Below, piece after piece: positions 10,451-21,982 of a stretch of DNA of 64,000 nt. Where the stretch lies: contig NC_088306.1 in NCBI RefSeq assembly GCF_032854445.1, positions 12,085,386 through 12,149,385 on the forward strand, in the 5' to 3' direction. Position 1 is the stretch's first letter. Each line of letters opens with the position of its first letter. Made by a program: the position numbers and the translations under genes. Source of the DNA: Liolophura sinensis. Taxonomy: Eukaryota; Mollusca; Polyplacophora; Chitonida; Chitonidae. Under the pieces are notes generated by a model. The model saw only the letters and a program-made list of their open reading frames with translations. It had not been told where the DNA came from and ran no database searches.

Positions 10451-11644
10451 CCAGACGTAGAACACTTGAGTCAGTCAGAGTAAAATGCAGTAATTGGAGT
10501 AACCAGTTCTTGGTCTATTCACATGAAAGCCAATTAGTATGTAAATGAACCACAAATCTGCACAAATCTGGTTCATTTTTTGATGTTAAAAGCCATCCGT
10601 CTCATCAATCGAATGTCACGATGCAGTTCAGGTAATATTTGGAGTCGTGATATTGTAAAGAAAATTCCGAGATTTTTGTATATGCATATGTATGACATTT
10701 GAAAAATAAGAAAGTCACAGTTGGTCCCATTTAAATTAGTTCATTTGTTGCTTTATTTAATGCAGTAACTTCTGAATTGAACCCATTAATTTCTTTATCA
10801 CCTGTACATTACATGTGACAGCTTGCGAATATATATATATCTGACTAGTTACATGTCGGAATAAAAAAAAAAACAAAAAAAAAACATATTGTATACAAAT
10901 ACAACAATTTAACCATACATCATGTAAAAAACTTAACAATGATTCACATTTAATTATTAGTTGAAATATATGTAAAATTATCAGCACTTTTTTACATTTC
11001 AAGTTAAAAACACAAAAAGAGAGGGGAAAATATACCGAGTTTTGCATGCCATGTGTATAAAAATCTTAAACAATTATAGTCAATTACATCTACACTGTAT
11101 TATGAAACTTTGCAAAACTTGCAACTACATCCACAAAAACAAGTTTAACAAAACACCATCCTTAACATCCACTTATTTTTAAGAGCCATAGTGCCATGCA
11201 TATTTGGACAAATACTGTAGTTTAGTATAATGTACTATTCATCACACAATCTGTTCCACAAAAAATTACTTCTTATGTATGCATAAAATTATGACCATTT
11301 AATAACAAAAAATGTGTCACTGAATTATGGATAGAAATGGACAAATTGCACAAATCAGACAAAATATAGTTTTCGGTAAATATCAAGAAACTAAATGGCA
11401 GCATTAATGCAATCCGACAATCAGTAAAGAAATCAATTCTTCAGATATATACTTGTACAAATAAAAATAATCCAGAAGGGAACAAAAATAAACAAAGCAG
11501 AATCAAAATATGAATATTAAGATACAATACAGAATATATCTCCAAAACTTTGAGTAATTCTTAACAGCAAGAATGTTTTCTGCGAACAAGGTTTGTTGAT
11601 TCACCTTCAGGACAAACAAAACAGCAGCAGTTGTTAATCCCCAT
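10451..11644 (-). other. Probable 3' UTR and flank of the aldo-keto reductase gene
   Basis: AT-rich sequence downstream (minus strand) of the reductase stop codon. TTTATT near 10751 reads AATAAA on the minus strand, about 890 nt past the stop, and could be its polyadenylation signal. No other gene is visible. The UTR extent is inferred. Confidence 0.35.
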
Positions 11645-11737
11645 TTACTGTTTTCGAACTCTGTCAGCATTTCGACCAACAATAGTCTCAAATGGGTATG
11701 GATACTCGATGTCAGACACAGCGTTCAAAGCGCCAAG
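11645..11737 (-). CDS. Aldo-keto reductase exon 8 and stop
   Basis: Codes [20 protein letters not shown] and [10 protein letters not shown], then TAA. The YPYPF ending with a basic tail is usual for this branch. Confidence 0.93.
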   Translation of the reverse strand, partial: LGALNAVSDIEYPYPFETIVGRNADRVRKQ

Positions 11738-14700
11738 CTGGATAAACAGAGAAAATGTGGAATAAGTCAAAGTAGCACTGTAGCATGTGTCCAGATTCTA
11801 GATTGTTTTGTCCAGATTGTTTAGGTTCTAAACACAGGAAATGTTGTATGACAACAGAAAAGTGTCACAGGCTTCATGCATCTAAAAAATTTCACTATTT
11901 CACGCACAGTTTTCAGCCTACAATATACAGTAGCCTGTGAATCACTCTGTTGATTTTAATCTGTCACTTAGTGTGGAACCAACAAGGTATGGGTCACACC
12001 TGGAAGCTGTCTTTTTCATCTAAGACACAACGAAAAGAAAATCTTCCGGGGCAAATGGTTTGTCTTTTTAGCTGAATGACATTGGTTATCAGCGAAGCAA
12101 ATTTCTGACAGTGGCCATTTGAAATGACAGCAAAACAATGCGGTGCTGAGATTTCAGGCTGCTTCTGCAATCTGTTTGTATTTATCATTCCACAATGCAT
12201 GTGCCAAGTTGCTTTTAAATGTCACAGCATCTCCATGCCCTGTAAACATAAGTCCTTGATTTTTCATGCTTTTCAAGGCCTGGAAATGTTACTTTCAAAT
12301 TCCAGGCTTTTTTAAGACTTTCAGTTTGCCCAGTTCCTATTCTGATCTCAAAATTACAAGAGCAGGAAAGCAAACATTGGTCATCCCTTCAGACATGCGT
12401 TAATACACAATACTATTGCAATAGAGCAGACTGAATCATCAGTGCTATATTACACCTCAAATGAACACTATTATTTATTTATTTATTTCATTGGTGTTTT
12501 ATGGCACACTTAAGAATAGTTCACTTATATGATGACAGTCAGCATTATGGTGGAAGGAAACCAGGCAGAGCCCTGGGGAAACCCATGACCATCCGCAGCT
12601 TGTTGCCAGACCTTCCCACGTGCAGCTGGGAGAGGGACTGGACTTGAAGGTTCCTGGATCAATGCGCCGTGCTGGCATGCTAACCGACATATACATATAC
12701 CTGCACGGGAGTCATTGCCCATCCCTTCATAGATCTGTTATTACACAATATACCTGCAATATGTAATAATGACTGAACTGCCATCAATATATTACATCTA
12801 GTAACATTATTACACACCTGTTCTGGAGTCAGATTCCAGTCTTCTCCGGCAGCCATGTTCTCCTCAAGTTGCTTAATATTCGTAGCACCAATAATCACAG
12901 ATGGGACATTCTTCTGTTGGAGAAGCCACTTCAACGACACCTGGGCAGCCGACCGTCCTAGAGATTTAAACAAAAGTAATCTGCCAATAACGGTTGTCAA
13001 ACATCTTACTGGAGATTTTGTCTTTTACTGAAAGTTTCATCAAAAATAATCCTACACTAACAATAATACAAAGAAAGATTCCAAACAGATTAAAAAAAAA
13101 AAAACAAAAAATAAAAAAAATGAATTCTCAATACCGGTACCTATCTTTATTGCTTAAAACCACCATCTTGGCAACACCAATCAAACACGTCAAACGCATC
13201 CCATTACCAGTATTCACAAAGAAGAAATAAATAACCTGTGTGTTTGTCAACAGTAGTGTAATGAAATGTGGATGTTTAACTCAATTTTAATACAAATTAA
13301 ACAAAGATATATCTACTCTAATTCTTCAACTTTCTCTTCTACCACCAATATTTTAAATCATTCTGAGAGAACTGGAGGGGAAGGGGGGATGTAGAGAGAA
13401 AAAAATAGCACAGTTTCATGATGCTCAGGCTTCTAGCAACACAAAAAATTAATTTAGTATCATTCTCATAACAGGCCTGCTCTCAATTACCTCCCTTGTT
13501 ACACGCCAGCAACTATGACGTAACTCGAGATTAGCTTTTGAGGCGTGAAATTACGAGAAGTGAGACCTCATTTGTAAAAGCATGCTATATGTAGGTAATG
13601 AGACGACAGTGACAAATATTTTCTAGGCAACAGCATGTGAAAAAACATTATATCAGCCTTCCAAAGTCACAAAAATATGATGAGATCTTAAATGAAATAA
13701 ATGTTATGCAGCTTAACAGTTCGCCCAGGTTGTTTATTATATTTAATTAGGACTAGGATTTTAAAATCATGTCCAAATGGATTAAAAATAATATTTATTT
13801 ATTCATTTGATTGGTGTTTTACGCCGTACTCAAGAATATTTCACTTATATGACCGCGGCCAGCATTATGATGGGAGGAAACTGGGCACAGCCTGGGGGAA
13901 ACCCATGACCATTCCCAGGTTGCTGACAAACCTTCCCACGTACGATTAAAAATAATATATAACATTTATCATAGGCTTTTTGAATAAGTTTACAATCTTA
14001 AAAGCTGTCTTAAAGCTAGGGCTTGAATTAGCTTCTGCAACTTTAACTTTCTCTGAGATCCTACCTAACCTACCTAAAAAAGTGCTTAGTGCTCAAAAAC
14101 GTTGAAGATTTACAGTGTACACGTATTATCTTCATGTAAACTTTCTGTTTACCACAATCAGTCTACAATACTAATTCATTCTGTTTTGCATGTCATACCC
14201 GAACCATTCCCCATAGCCAAAGAGCATGGCGTATATCTTGGAGCGCTTCTCCAGTGTCAAAACCCCAGCCTCACAAAAGCGGGGTTAAATGATAAGGATT
14301 AAGATGGTCTAAATTACTTTCCCTAACTATTTCCCTAAAAAAATCTTGCAATATATTAAAACTGCTATTATAAGGTTTAGAGGGTAAATCAGAAACAGGT
14401 ATTTTCGGTTGTGTCAACTTTGGCCTGGTGTGACATACTTTCAACTGATCTTTCCACCATAATTGATTTTAAAGTAGAAGAAAACATAAAAATGATGCCG
14501 AAATCAGATCAAAGAGCTTGAAATCTTGTTTGCAAACATGGTCTTTCGGATTTTTTTTGATTTTTTTCATTCAGAAGAAAAGGCCATTTGAAAAAAAGAT
14601 GTGTATGGTGGGTATTTGGGACCACAATTTGGTACAGATCTTGCATAAAAATGTTGTAAATAAGAATGTGATGCATGCCTAATAAATTTCCTTGAATGTA

Positions 14701-17700
14701 AATTTTCACAATGGTGACATGGTCACAAGCCAAATTAACCACTGTTCTCTGGCAATAAATAAGTCATATATTATGTTACTTGTTTGCCCACAATTGGCTA
14801 TCACAAAGGCAGCAATGTCTACACAACTTAGACATTACTTTAGGCAGGAAGAGTTCCTCACTACACATTAAAAGCCGCAGAAATGCAGCAAGAGTTACCT
14901 ACCTTGTTCCTTGGCAACATCTTCCACTACACCAAGGATCTTCCAGAACTGGTCGCTGTCAAAGAACTTTTGTAAGGTGGGATGTGACTGGGCGTATTTG
15001 CCTCGCAGTTTAGCGTCTTCAGCCACCCAGGCAAGTCGAGAAGAAGTGTTGACCTGGGCATCACGTTTGTATTTACCGGACAACAGCCCACTGAAAGTAG
15101 ATTCATAACAAAATCCCAGTCAATCATTCGTGAACCTCTTCATATTAACAAAACGTGCGCTTGATGAAAATTTATTCTTTGTGAAAATATTCTTGTCCCC
15201 ATTAGTCCTTGGTTATCATTTATCATCTCAGTCAAGAATTTGTCATTTATGCAACGGTAACCAGTATATTATGAGTTGAGGGGGTAAACCATCAACCTCG
15301 GGCAAATAATACTACATTTCCATGACTGAAGTACATGTAACACAAGTGGTCCATTGAACATCAAGATCATCTGACCAAAAACAAGGCTTTAAAATGTGCA
15401 GCCTTTATAGCACTTCCAGGATAAAGGGACAATCTGTATGTACTACACAAGTAGTCTGTCCAGTAGTAGTATGCTGTGACTTGAGGGGTGTCATGTTTGG
15501 TGTCATCTGCATAGTGTTACAGTAAGGCAGCAAAGAACACCTTCTTGAAATGACTGAAATAATCTTAAAATACTATCAATATTATACGCTATGTTACAAA
15601 AAATAATTTTGTGAGAATATTATCATTATGTTTGTGTTCAGTCCAGCACTGGTGCATACCCCTTTAACGGGCTCCAAGGTATTATTCCCACACCTTCTTG
15701 CGCACAGACATCAAACACATCAAACTCGGACTCACGGTTCAATAAACAGTAGTGTTGCTGAAACAAAAGATAGTCAGTGTTAAGCAAAAAAAAAAAAAAG
15801 GTAGAGAACTATTAAATTATTACTTTCAATAGGTTAGAATATTATATTATATAATATATATCTAATATATAATTATATAATATAACCGCAGTTTATGTGG
15901 TTATATTCTTCTATATAACTGCATATATTGAGGTTGCAAGAATGAATATGGGTGCAGGGAACATGCAGGACAGCTCCACTTGAAGCCAGGTGTAAATCAA
16001 CCATGTGACTAAAATGTAGCAGTTACGGCTTGGGGGACTCGAAGCATCTGAAAGCAAACTCCTACTCCTAGGTTTTAGATGAATTATACCGGCTGACGGG
16101 TTTCAGCAGTCGCTCAGAGTTGAGCATGTTCTACTTTTCTGTGTCACTGTGATGCTTGACACAAAACACATCCCACAAAAGTCACATTATTAATCATACC
16201 AGTAAACTGAGACATTGGTTTAAACCGCAAAGATTTGGAGCTATACCCACCCAGCTACCTATAAAATAACACACCACTCTGTTTAATCTGGAGCTATACC
16301 CACCCAGCTACCTATAAAATAACACACCACCCTGTTTAATCTGGAGCTATACCCACCCAGCTACCTATAAAATAACACACCACTCTGTTTAATCTGGAGC
16401 TATACCCACCCAGCTACCTATAAAATAACACACTACTCTGTTTAATCTGGAGCTATACCCACCCAGCTACCTATAAAATAACACACCACTCTGTTTAATC
16501 TGGAGCTATACCCACCCAGCTACCTATAAAATAACACACCACCCTGTTTAATTTGGAGCTATACCCACCCAGCTACCTATAAAATAACACACCACTCTGT
16601 TTAATCTGGAGCTACACCCACCCAGCTACCCATAAAATAACACACCACCCTGTTTAATCTGGAGCTATACCCATCCAGCTACCTATAAAATAACACACCA
16701 CCCTGTTTAATCTGGAGTTGTACCCACCTAGCTACCTATAAAACAACACACCACTCTATTTAACCTGGAGCTATACCCACCCAGCTACCTGTAAAATAAC
16801 ACACCATTCTGTTTAATCTGGAGCTATACCCACCCAACTACTTGCAAAATAACACACCACTATTTTTAACCTGGAGCTATACCTACCCAGCTACGTGTAA
16901 AATAACACACCACTCTGTTTAACCCGGGGCTATACTCACCCAGATACTTAAAACGTCACGACCAAATCGTAATCTGAAGCCCACTTACCTGTAAACTGAC
17001 CCATCGGTTTAAGCCCATAAACTTGCTGTAATCAGCAATCTTCTGAAGTTGCCAACCACAGATGTTACTGGCGCCCAGGTATCGAACTTTGCCCGCTCGC
17101 ACCAGGTCGTTAAGAGCAAGCAGTGTTTCATCCAAAGGTGTGCCAGAATCCCACACATGAATCTACAAGAAGATAAAAGTCTTGACAATATAGAAATACT
17201 GTCATTGTCAGTCAGTCAAACATTTGGTAAAATTTGCGTACTTGTATTGACTGTTTTTGTCTTTCCACTTTTATTCTGAGCAGGATTCAACAACTGTGGA
17301 GGTTTCAACAACTGTGGAGGTTTCAACAATACTTATGTTTCAACAACTGATTTTTTCATCCACACTTCCATACTCCTCACAGTGCAGCTTTTAACAAATC
17401 TCCAAGTTACAGCATCTGCTATCTTCAGCCATGCTATCATTCTCCTCACCGTGTAGTTTCAACCGATGCCTCAGCTTCGACAACTGCCATTTTTAGCCAC
17501 ACATCCGTACTTCTCATAGTTCAGTTTCAACAAATGTTCAAGTTTAAACAACCACAATATTAATTTTTGGACAGACTTCCATACTCCTCAAAACGCAGTT
17601 TTTCAACAAATGCCCAGGTTCCAATCAATAACTGCAATTTTCAGGCACAATTCTGTACTCCTCACACTGAAGGTTTCAACAACAGCAATTTTCAGCCACA

Positions 17701-20700
17701 CTTCCATACTCCTCACAGTGGAGGCACTGTCCACATTATTAGTGACTGTGAGCTGCTACACTGCTTCATATTTACCTGGTACAGGTCCACATAGTCAGTC
17801 TGCAGTCTCTCTAAACTCTTCTCAATACTGGACATGATGTGTTTGCGACTCAGACCCACAGCGTTTGGGTTTGATGGATCCATGCTACCTCGCACCTTTG
17901 TCGCCACAACATACTTCCCTCTGTCCTGTCTAATGAAAATGGTAAAATATGACTAAAATTCTAAACTTAAAACTCTCAAAATGCAAGTGTATAAACATTC
18001 ATAAAGAATCTACCTAACATCGAGAAAGAAAAAGTTCAAAGGTCATGCCACGATACAACAATATAATTAACCACACTGTCAATATAGATCTGCAGATAAG
18101 CAATAAAGTGTCCAGTAAAAAAAATGACACCATTAATGTACAAAATGTTTTGGTTCACTCTAAGATTGACAGGTTAACTAAGATTAACAGGTTAACTCTA
18201 AGACTGACAGGTTACCTAAGATTGACAGGTTCACTAAGATTGACAGGTTAACCCTAAGAATGATTGGTTAACTCTGATTGATAGATTAACTCTTAGATTG
18301 ATAGGTTAACTCTTAGACTGATAGGTTAACCCTAAGATTGGCAGGTTAACCCTAAGATTGACAGGTTGACTCTAAGGCTGACAGGTTCACTAAGATTGAC
18401 AGGTTAACCCTAAGATTAACGAGTTACCTCTAAGATTCACACATTAACTAAGATTGACAAGTTAACCCTAAGATTGACAGGTTAACCCTAAGATTGACAG
18501 GTTAACTCTAAAATTGACAGGTTAACCCTAAGATTGACAGGTTAACCCTAAGATTGATAAATTAACTAAGATTGACAGGTTAACTCTAAGATTGACAGGT
18601 TCACTAAGATTGACAGGCTCACTAAGATTGACAGGTTATCTAAGATTGACAGGCTAACCCTAAGACTGACAGCTTAACCCTAAGATTGACAGGTTAACTA
18701 AGATTGACAGGTTAACCCTAAGGTTGACAGGTTAACCCTAAGATTGACAGGTTAACTAAGATTAACAGGTTAACTCTTAGACTGACAGGTTAACTAAGAT
18801 TAACAGGTTAACTCTTAGACTGACAGGTTAACTAAGATTGACAGGTTAAATCTAAGATTGACAGGTTAACTAAGATTGACAGGTTAACTAAGATTGACAG
18901 GTTAACTCTTAGACTGACAGGTTAACTCTAAGATTGACAGGTTAACTCTAAGATTGACAGGTTAACTCTTAGACTGACAGGTTAACTCTAAGATTGACAG
19001 GTTAACTAAGATTGACAGGTTAACTAAGATTGACAGGTTAACTAAGATTGACAGGTTAACCCTAAGACTGACAGGTTAACCCTAAGATTGACAGGTTAAC
19101 CCTAAGATTGACAGGTTAACCCTAAGATTTACAGGTTAACCCTAAGATTGACAGGTTAACTAAGATTGACAGGTTGATTGACAGGTTAGCTAAGATTGAC
19201 AGGTTAACTAAGATTGACAGGTTAACTCTTAGACTGACAGGTTAACTAAGATTGACATGTTAACTAAGATTGATAGGTTAACTAAGATTGACAGGTTAAC
19301 CCTAAGATTGACAGGTTAACTAAGATTGACAGGTTAACTCTACGATTGACAGGTTAACTAAGACTGACAGGTTAACTCGCAGATTGACAGGTTAACTAAG
19401 ACTGACAGGTTAACTCTTACACTGACAGGTTAACTCCAAGATTGACAGGTTAACTAAGATTGATAGGTTAACCCTAAGATTGACAGGTTAACCCTAAGAT
19501 TGACAGGTTAACTAAGATTGACAGGTTAACTGAGATTGACAGGTTAACGCTAAGATTGATAGGTTAACTCTTAGATTGACAGGTTAACTCTAAGACTGAC
19601 AGGTTAACTAAGATTGACAGGTTAACTCTAAGAATGACAGGTTAACTAAGATTGACAGGTTAACTCTAAGATTGATAGCTTAACTAAGATTGACAGGTTA
19701 ACCCTAAGATTGACAGGTTAACTAAGATTGACAGGTTAACTCTTAGATTGACAGGTTAACTCTAAGGTTGACAGGTTAACTAAGATTGACAGGTTAACTA
19801 AGATTGATAGTTTAACTAAGATTGACAGGTTAACCCTGAGATTGACAGGTTAACTAAGATTGACAGGTTGACCTAGCTGAACTGTGTTGAGCCCACAATC
19901 CTCAGGATTATAGCCTATTCTTCATTCCAAGAGTACGGTACAATTAAAAAATTTCCACAGATATGGTTTGACGTAGTTCCTACTTTCTACCCTCTTTCAT
20001 GTCTTTATACAGAAATAAAAGCATCACTGTACTAAGCAGATCAGCAAATTTGTGGGGAGATGGATGGCAAAGGGAGTCAGCCATGTATATTTATTTTGCT
20101 GATTGGTATTTAGTATGCTATATTTTAGAATATTTTATTTATACAAGGGCTGCCAGCATTATGATGGGAGGAAACCGAATGAGAAAACGAATATGAGTGA
20201 GTGATCATACCTAACTGAAGAAAAAAACAATAAGCTAACTGGAGCTTGAAAACATAAATGTATATATGTAATTATGACTTCATTACGACACACACATTTA
20301 TGTCCATACTGTTCTTTCTGGTCCAGGTTTCATGGACATTCTTGGTGTTGACAATCATATAAATGAATAAATAAAATTTCACTGATGTAAGATGCTACAA
20401 GAATTTTTGAATTTGCATTTTTTTTTTCTAACTGAGCTAATTAGAAACTGTACAAGGTGGGCAAGAACACTACCCAACTGTGGCAAGTATTTCTACAATT
20501 TCATACAAACTATTGATACAAATTCAAACCATACTACTGCTAACAGTCTACAAGGTGGACTCCATTAAACTACATGGTAATTCCACTAAATGTTAACACA
20601 GTCCAACTCACTTCTTCAGCCATGTTCCAACAATCTGTTCAGAGAGGCCTGTCTGATAGATATCTGCTGTGTCCAAAAAGTTGCCCCCCATTTCTGCATA

Positions 20701-21534
20701 TTTATCCATGACGGCATGAGAATCTTGTTCATTGATGTTGGATGGTCGCCCGTTCTGTGTAATAAATATACATCACGTTGAAAGCATAAGTGAAATACTG
20801 TAAGCACAAATATTCTTCTGACTGCTGCAAATAATCAAGGTGAACATTATGTTTTATCCCTAATTAACATTCTCCCTTGAATGTACACATTAATTATGTA
20901 TGTGGTAATTTTTAGCCTTTATATAAGTAGCTAAACAATTAGTTTGATATCAAAAACAGGATGCAAAAAAGGAATAATACCGAAAACACTGGTGTAGTTA
21001 ATTTGAATTTGCGTAATATCACTTTGTGATATTTGGTATATAATGGTGAATAAGTCAATCAACAAAACTGATAAGGCCTACTTCTTGTGAGTTGATGGAG
21101 ATGTTTGTGTACGTGCTAATAAAGTATGTCATATGTTCTGGTGAATCTTATCAAAGCCCACGTGTGTCTGTATATTTATTATAACAGTCTAATAGAGACT
21201 GAACCCCTGTAAACTGAACTTCGTGACCTAATTATCTCTTTCTAATACTACAAGCTAGGCAAAATATAAAATAGTTGTTTCCTGATCCAAAAGCACTTTG
21301 CAGCAATTAAGGGTTAAGATGTAGATTAGCTTCGAAATCATGAATAATCTTATCTAAGGTAATCAGGAGTGTCTAACCTGCACTAGTGTGAAGTATGACA
21401 CACTGGACATGAGTGCTTTCAAAACTACTTTGAATTACCGGTATCTGCCCGAATGTCATTGTCCCCAAACAGATGTTGGAGACCTTCAGGCCAGAGTTGC
21501 CAAGGTAATTGTAAAGTACACGTGGTGAAGACAT
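11645..21534 (-). CDS. Aldo-keto reductase, complete, 8 exons
   Basis: A predicted NADPH-dependent aldo-keto reductase of about 361 aa, probably cytosolic. It is of the bacterial-like YajO/Kv-beta-related type and has no signal peptide. Exons on the minus strand: 21534-21439, 20754-20612, 17929-17776, 17162-16989, 15757-15660, 15090-14903, 12957-12818 and 11737-11645. All junctions are GT/AG and phases agree. The start ATG is preceded in frame by TAG six bases upstream. The catalytic tetrad is complete: D60 and Y65 (LDTADIY), K91 (VVATKV) and H133 (IHVWD). Further family marks are LGTMTFGQ (23-30), [26 protein letters not shown] (216-229) and the cofactor-binding [13 protein letters not shown] (306-318). 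Length fits the family (about 330-360). The substrate cannot be read from sequence. It lies head to head with the UIF gene. Confidence 0.95.
12472..12690 (-). mobile_element. SINE, nearly full length, in reductase intron 7
   Basis: On the minus strand it starts near GTCGGTTAGCATGCCAGCAC (diverged head) and ends in (AAAT)n. It lacks only the first bases including the A box. No target-site duplication was recognised. Confidence 0.75.
12818..12957 (-). CDS. Aldo-keto reductase exon 7
   Basis: Codes [20 protein letters not shown] and [20 protein letters not shown], the cofactor-binding C-terminal segment. Acceptor CTCTAG|GACGGT and donor CAG|GTGTGT. Confidence 0.95.
13795..13943 (-). mobile_element. 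Headless SINE with target-site duplication (reductase intron 6)
   Basis: This 149-bp element starts (minus strand) at GTACGTGGGAAGGTTTGTCA and lacks the whole tRNA-like head. The exact 15-bp GATTAAAAATAATAT flanks it (13780-13794 and 13944-13958), so the headless form was retroposed as such. Confidence 0.85.
14276..14460. repeat. Dispersed repeat, copy 1
   Basis: Similar to 26446-26610. Shared pieces are GGGTTAAATGATAAGGA, TATTAAAACTGCT and GCCTGGTGTGA, in the same order and at similar spacing. No tRNA-like head, inverted repeat or coding capacity was seen, so the class is unknown. Confidence 0.65.
14903..15090 (-). CDS. Aldo-keto reductase exon 6
   Basis: Completes PLKGGLLSGKY and runs to [12 protein letters not shown]. 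Acceptor TTTCAG|TGGGCT and donor CAAG|GTAGGT; 188 nt. Confidence 0.95.
15660..15757 (-). CDS. Aldo-keto reductase exon 5
   Basis: Codes [20 protein letters not shown] and [13 protein letters not shown]. Acceptor TTTCAG|CAACAC and donor GGG|GTATGC; 98 nt, leaving phase 2 inside the Gly of PLKGG. Confidence 0.95.
15879..15907. other. AT-rich hairpin in reductase intron 4
   Basis: AATATAACCGCA pairs with TGTGGTTATATT across the loop GTTTA, giving a 12-bp stem with one G-T pair. It lies at the end of a 40-bp run made of A and T only, apart from one C. Confidence 0.7.
16202..16232 (-). pseudogene. Relic of reductase exon 4 end
   Basis: GTAAACTGAGACATTGGTTT followed by AAACCGCAAA aligns with GTAAACTGACCCATCGGTTT and AAGCCCATAA in exon 4 (16991-17020). 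It keeps no open frame of use and looks like a partial exon duplication. Confidence 0.45.
16237..16950. repeat. 53-bp minisatellite in reductase intron 4, about 13 copies
   Basis: Units of 53 bp (GGAGCT at 16237 and 16290) contain GGAGCTATACCCACCCAGCT, ACCTATAAAATAACACACCA and CTCTGTTTAATCT. Copies on the exon-5 side are nearly identical and those next to exon 4 are more diverged. Confidence 0.95.
16989..17162 (-). CDS. Aldo-keto reductase exon 4
   Basis: Codes [20 protein letters not shown] (catalytic His) and [18 protein letters not shown]; 58 codons, phase 0 at both ends. Donor CAG|GTAAGT. Confidence 0.95.
17285..17725. repeat. Old degenerate tandem repeat in reductase intron 3
   Basis: Roughly five to six diverged units of about 70-80 bp repeat TTTCAACAACTG, ATTTTCAGCCACACTTCCAT and ACTCCTCACAGTG. 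It fills nearly the whole 613-bp intron. Confidence 0.75.
17776..17929 (-). CDS. Aldo-keto reductase exon 3
   Basis: Begins one base into a Lys codon and codes [17 protein letters not shown], with the catalytic Lys, and ends in [11 protein letters not shown]. Donor CAG|GTAAAT. Confidence 0.95.
18140..19875. repeat. 18/20-bp minisatellite in reductase intron 2, about 90 copies
   Basis: Two unit lengths alternate irregularly: GATTGACAGGTTAACCCTAA or GATTGACAGGTTAACTCTAA (20 bp) and GATTGACAGGTTAACTAA (18 bp). GTTAAC recurs in most units. The left end is the most diverged. Confidence 0.95.
20090..20177 (-). mobile_element. SINE 3' fragment (reductase intron 2)
   Basis: The minus strand reads GGTTTCCTCCCATCATAATG, then a diverged GTATAAATAAAATATTCTAA tail. 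About 90 bp remain. Confidence 0.6.
20612..20754 (-). CDS. Aldo-keto reductase exon 2
   Basis: Carries [20 protein letters not shown] with catalytic Asp and Tyr. Acceptor ACACAG|AACGGG and donor AA|GTGAGT; 143 nt, leaving phase 2. Confidence 0.95.
21439..21534 (-). CDS. Aldo-keto reductase exon 1
   Basis: Codes for residues 1-32, from [20 protein letters not shown] to TMTFGQIP, which is the usual first beta strands of the barrel. The donor is CCG|GTAATT, in phase 0. The ATG has A at -3. Confidence 0.95.
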
Positions 21535-21945
21535 TTTCTAAGGTCTTAATCGCTTAACAATTAAAAGACGTTCCACAAGCTGTTGTCACTGGCAGAAGCT
21601 ATCAGCGTCAGCTGGGACACCCCACGTGGTCAAAGTACACGCCCCCTACCGCGATGCTCACACTCATAAGTTCCAAAACAAACACATTTAATTAAAATAT
21701 GTGTAGTGCATTTGATGTAAGCGGTTGGAGCTGACATAAGGTTTTATTACAAATATTAATCCGCATGATGACATGATAACCGTTACAGTAAAAATTTTTA
21801 GTTTGAGTTTACACCGTGTTCAGAGTGATCACGCAGCGCCGTCTGGTGGTGAGAGACTTGTACTTTTCGAGTTGTGCCATGAAGCTGTTGTAATCCCGTT
21901 TACTGTCATTTCTGCTTTTAAATCGTTTCCTTGCTACAGTTAAAG
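21535..21945. promoter_or_regulatory. Shared divergent promoter region
   Basis: This 411-bp gap separates the start codons of the reductase (minus) and the UIF gene (plus), so both promoters should lie here. It contains an E-box palindrome CCACGTGG near 21631, a GC-rich stretch CGCCCCCTACCGCG near 21641 and a CTCF-like GCCGTCTGGTGG at 21838-21849. No clear TATA box was seen. Function is inferred from position. Confidence 0.55.
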
Positions 21946-21982
21946 ATGTCTGGCACGGTGGAAAAGATAGATATGTCCTTAG
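21946..21982 (+). CDS. FYTTD1: UIF exon 1
   Basis: Codes MSGTVEKIDMSL plus the first base of Asp13. Donor TTAG|GTGAGT. The ATG has A at -3. Confidence 0.9.

Noticed and set aside
18140-19875. Interstitial telomere
   Set aside because: AACCCTAA occurs once per unit only and is interrupted by GATTGACAGG; there is no run of TTAGGG.
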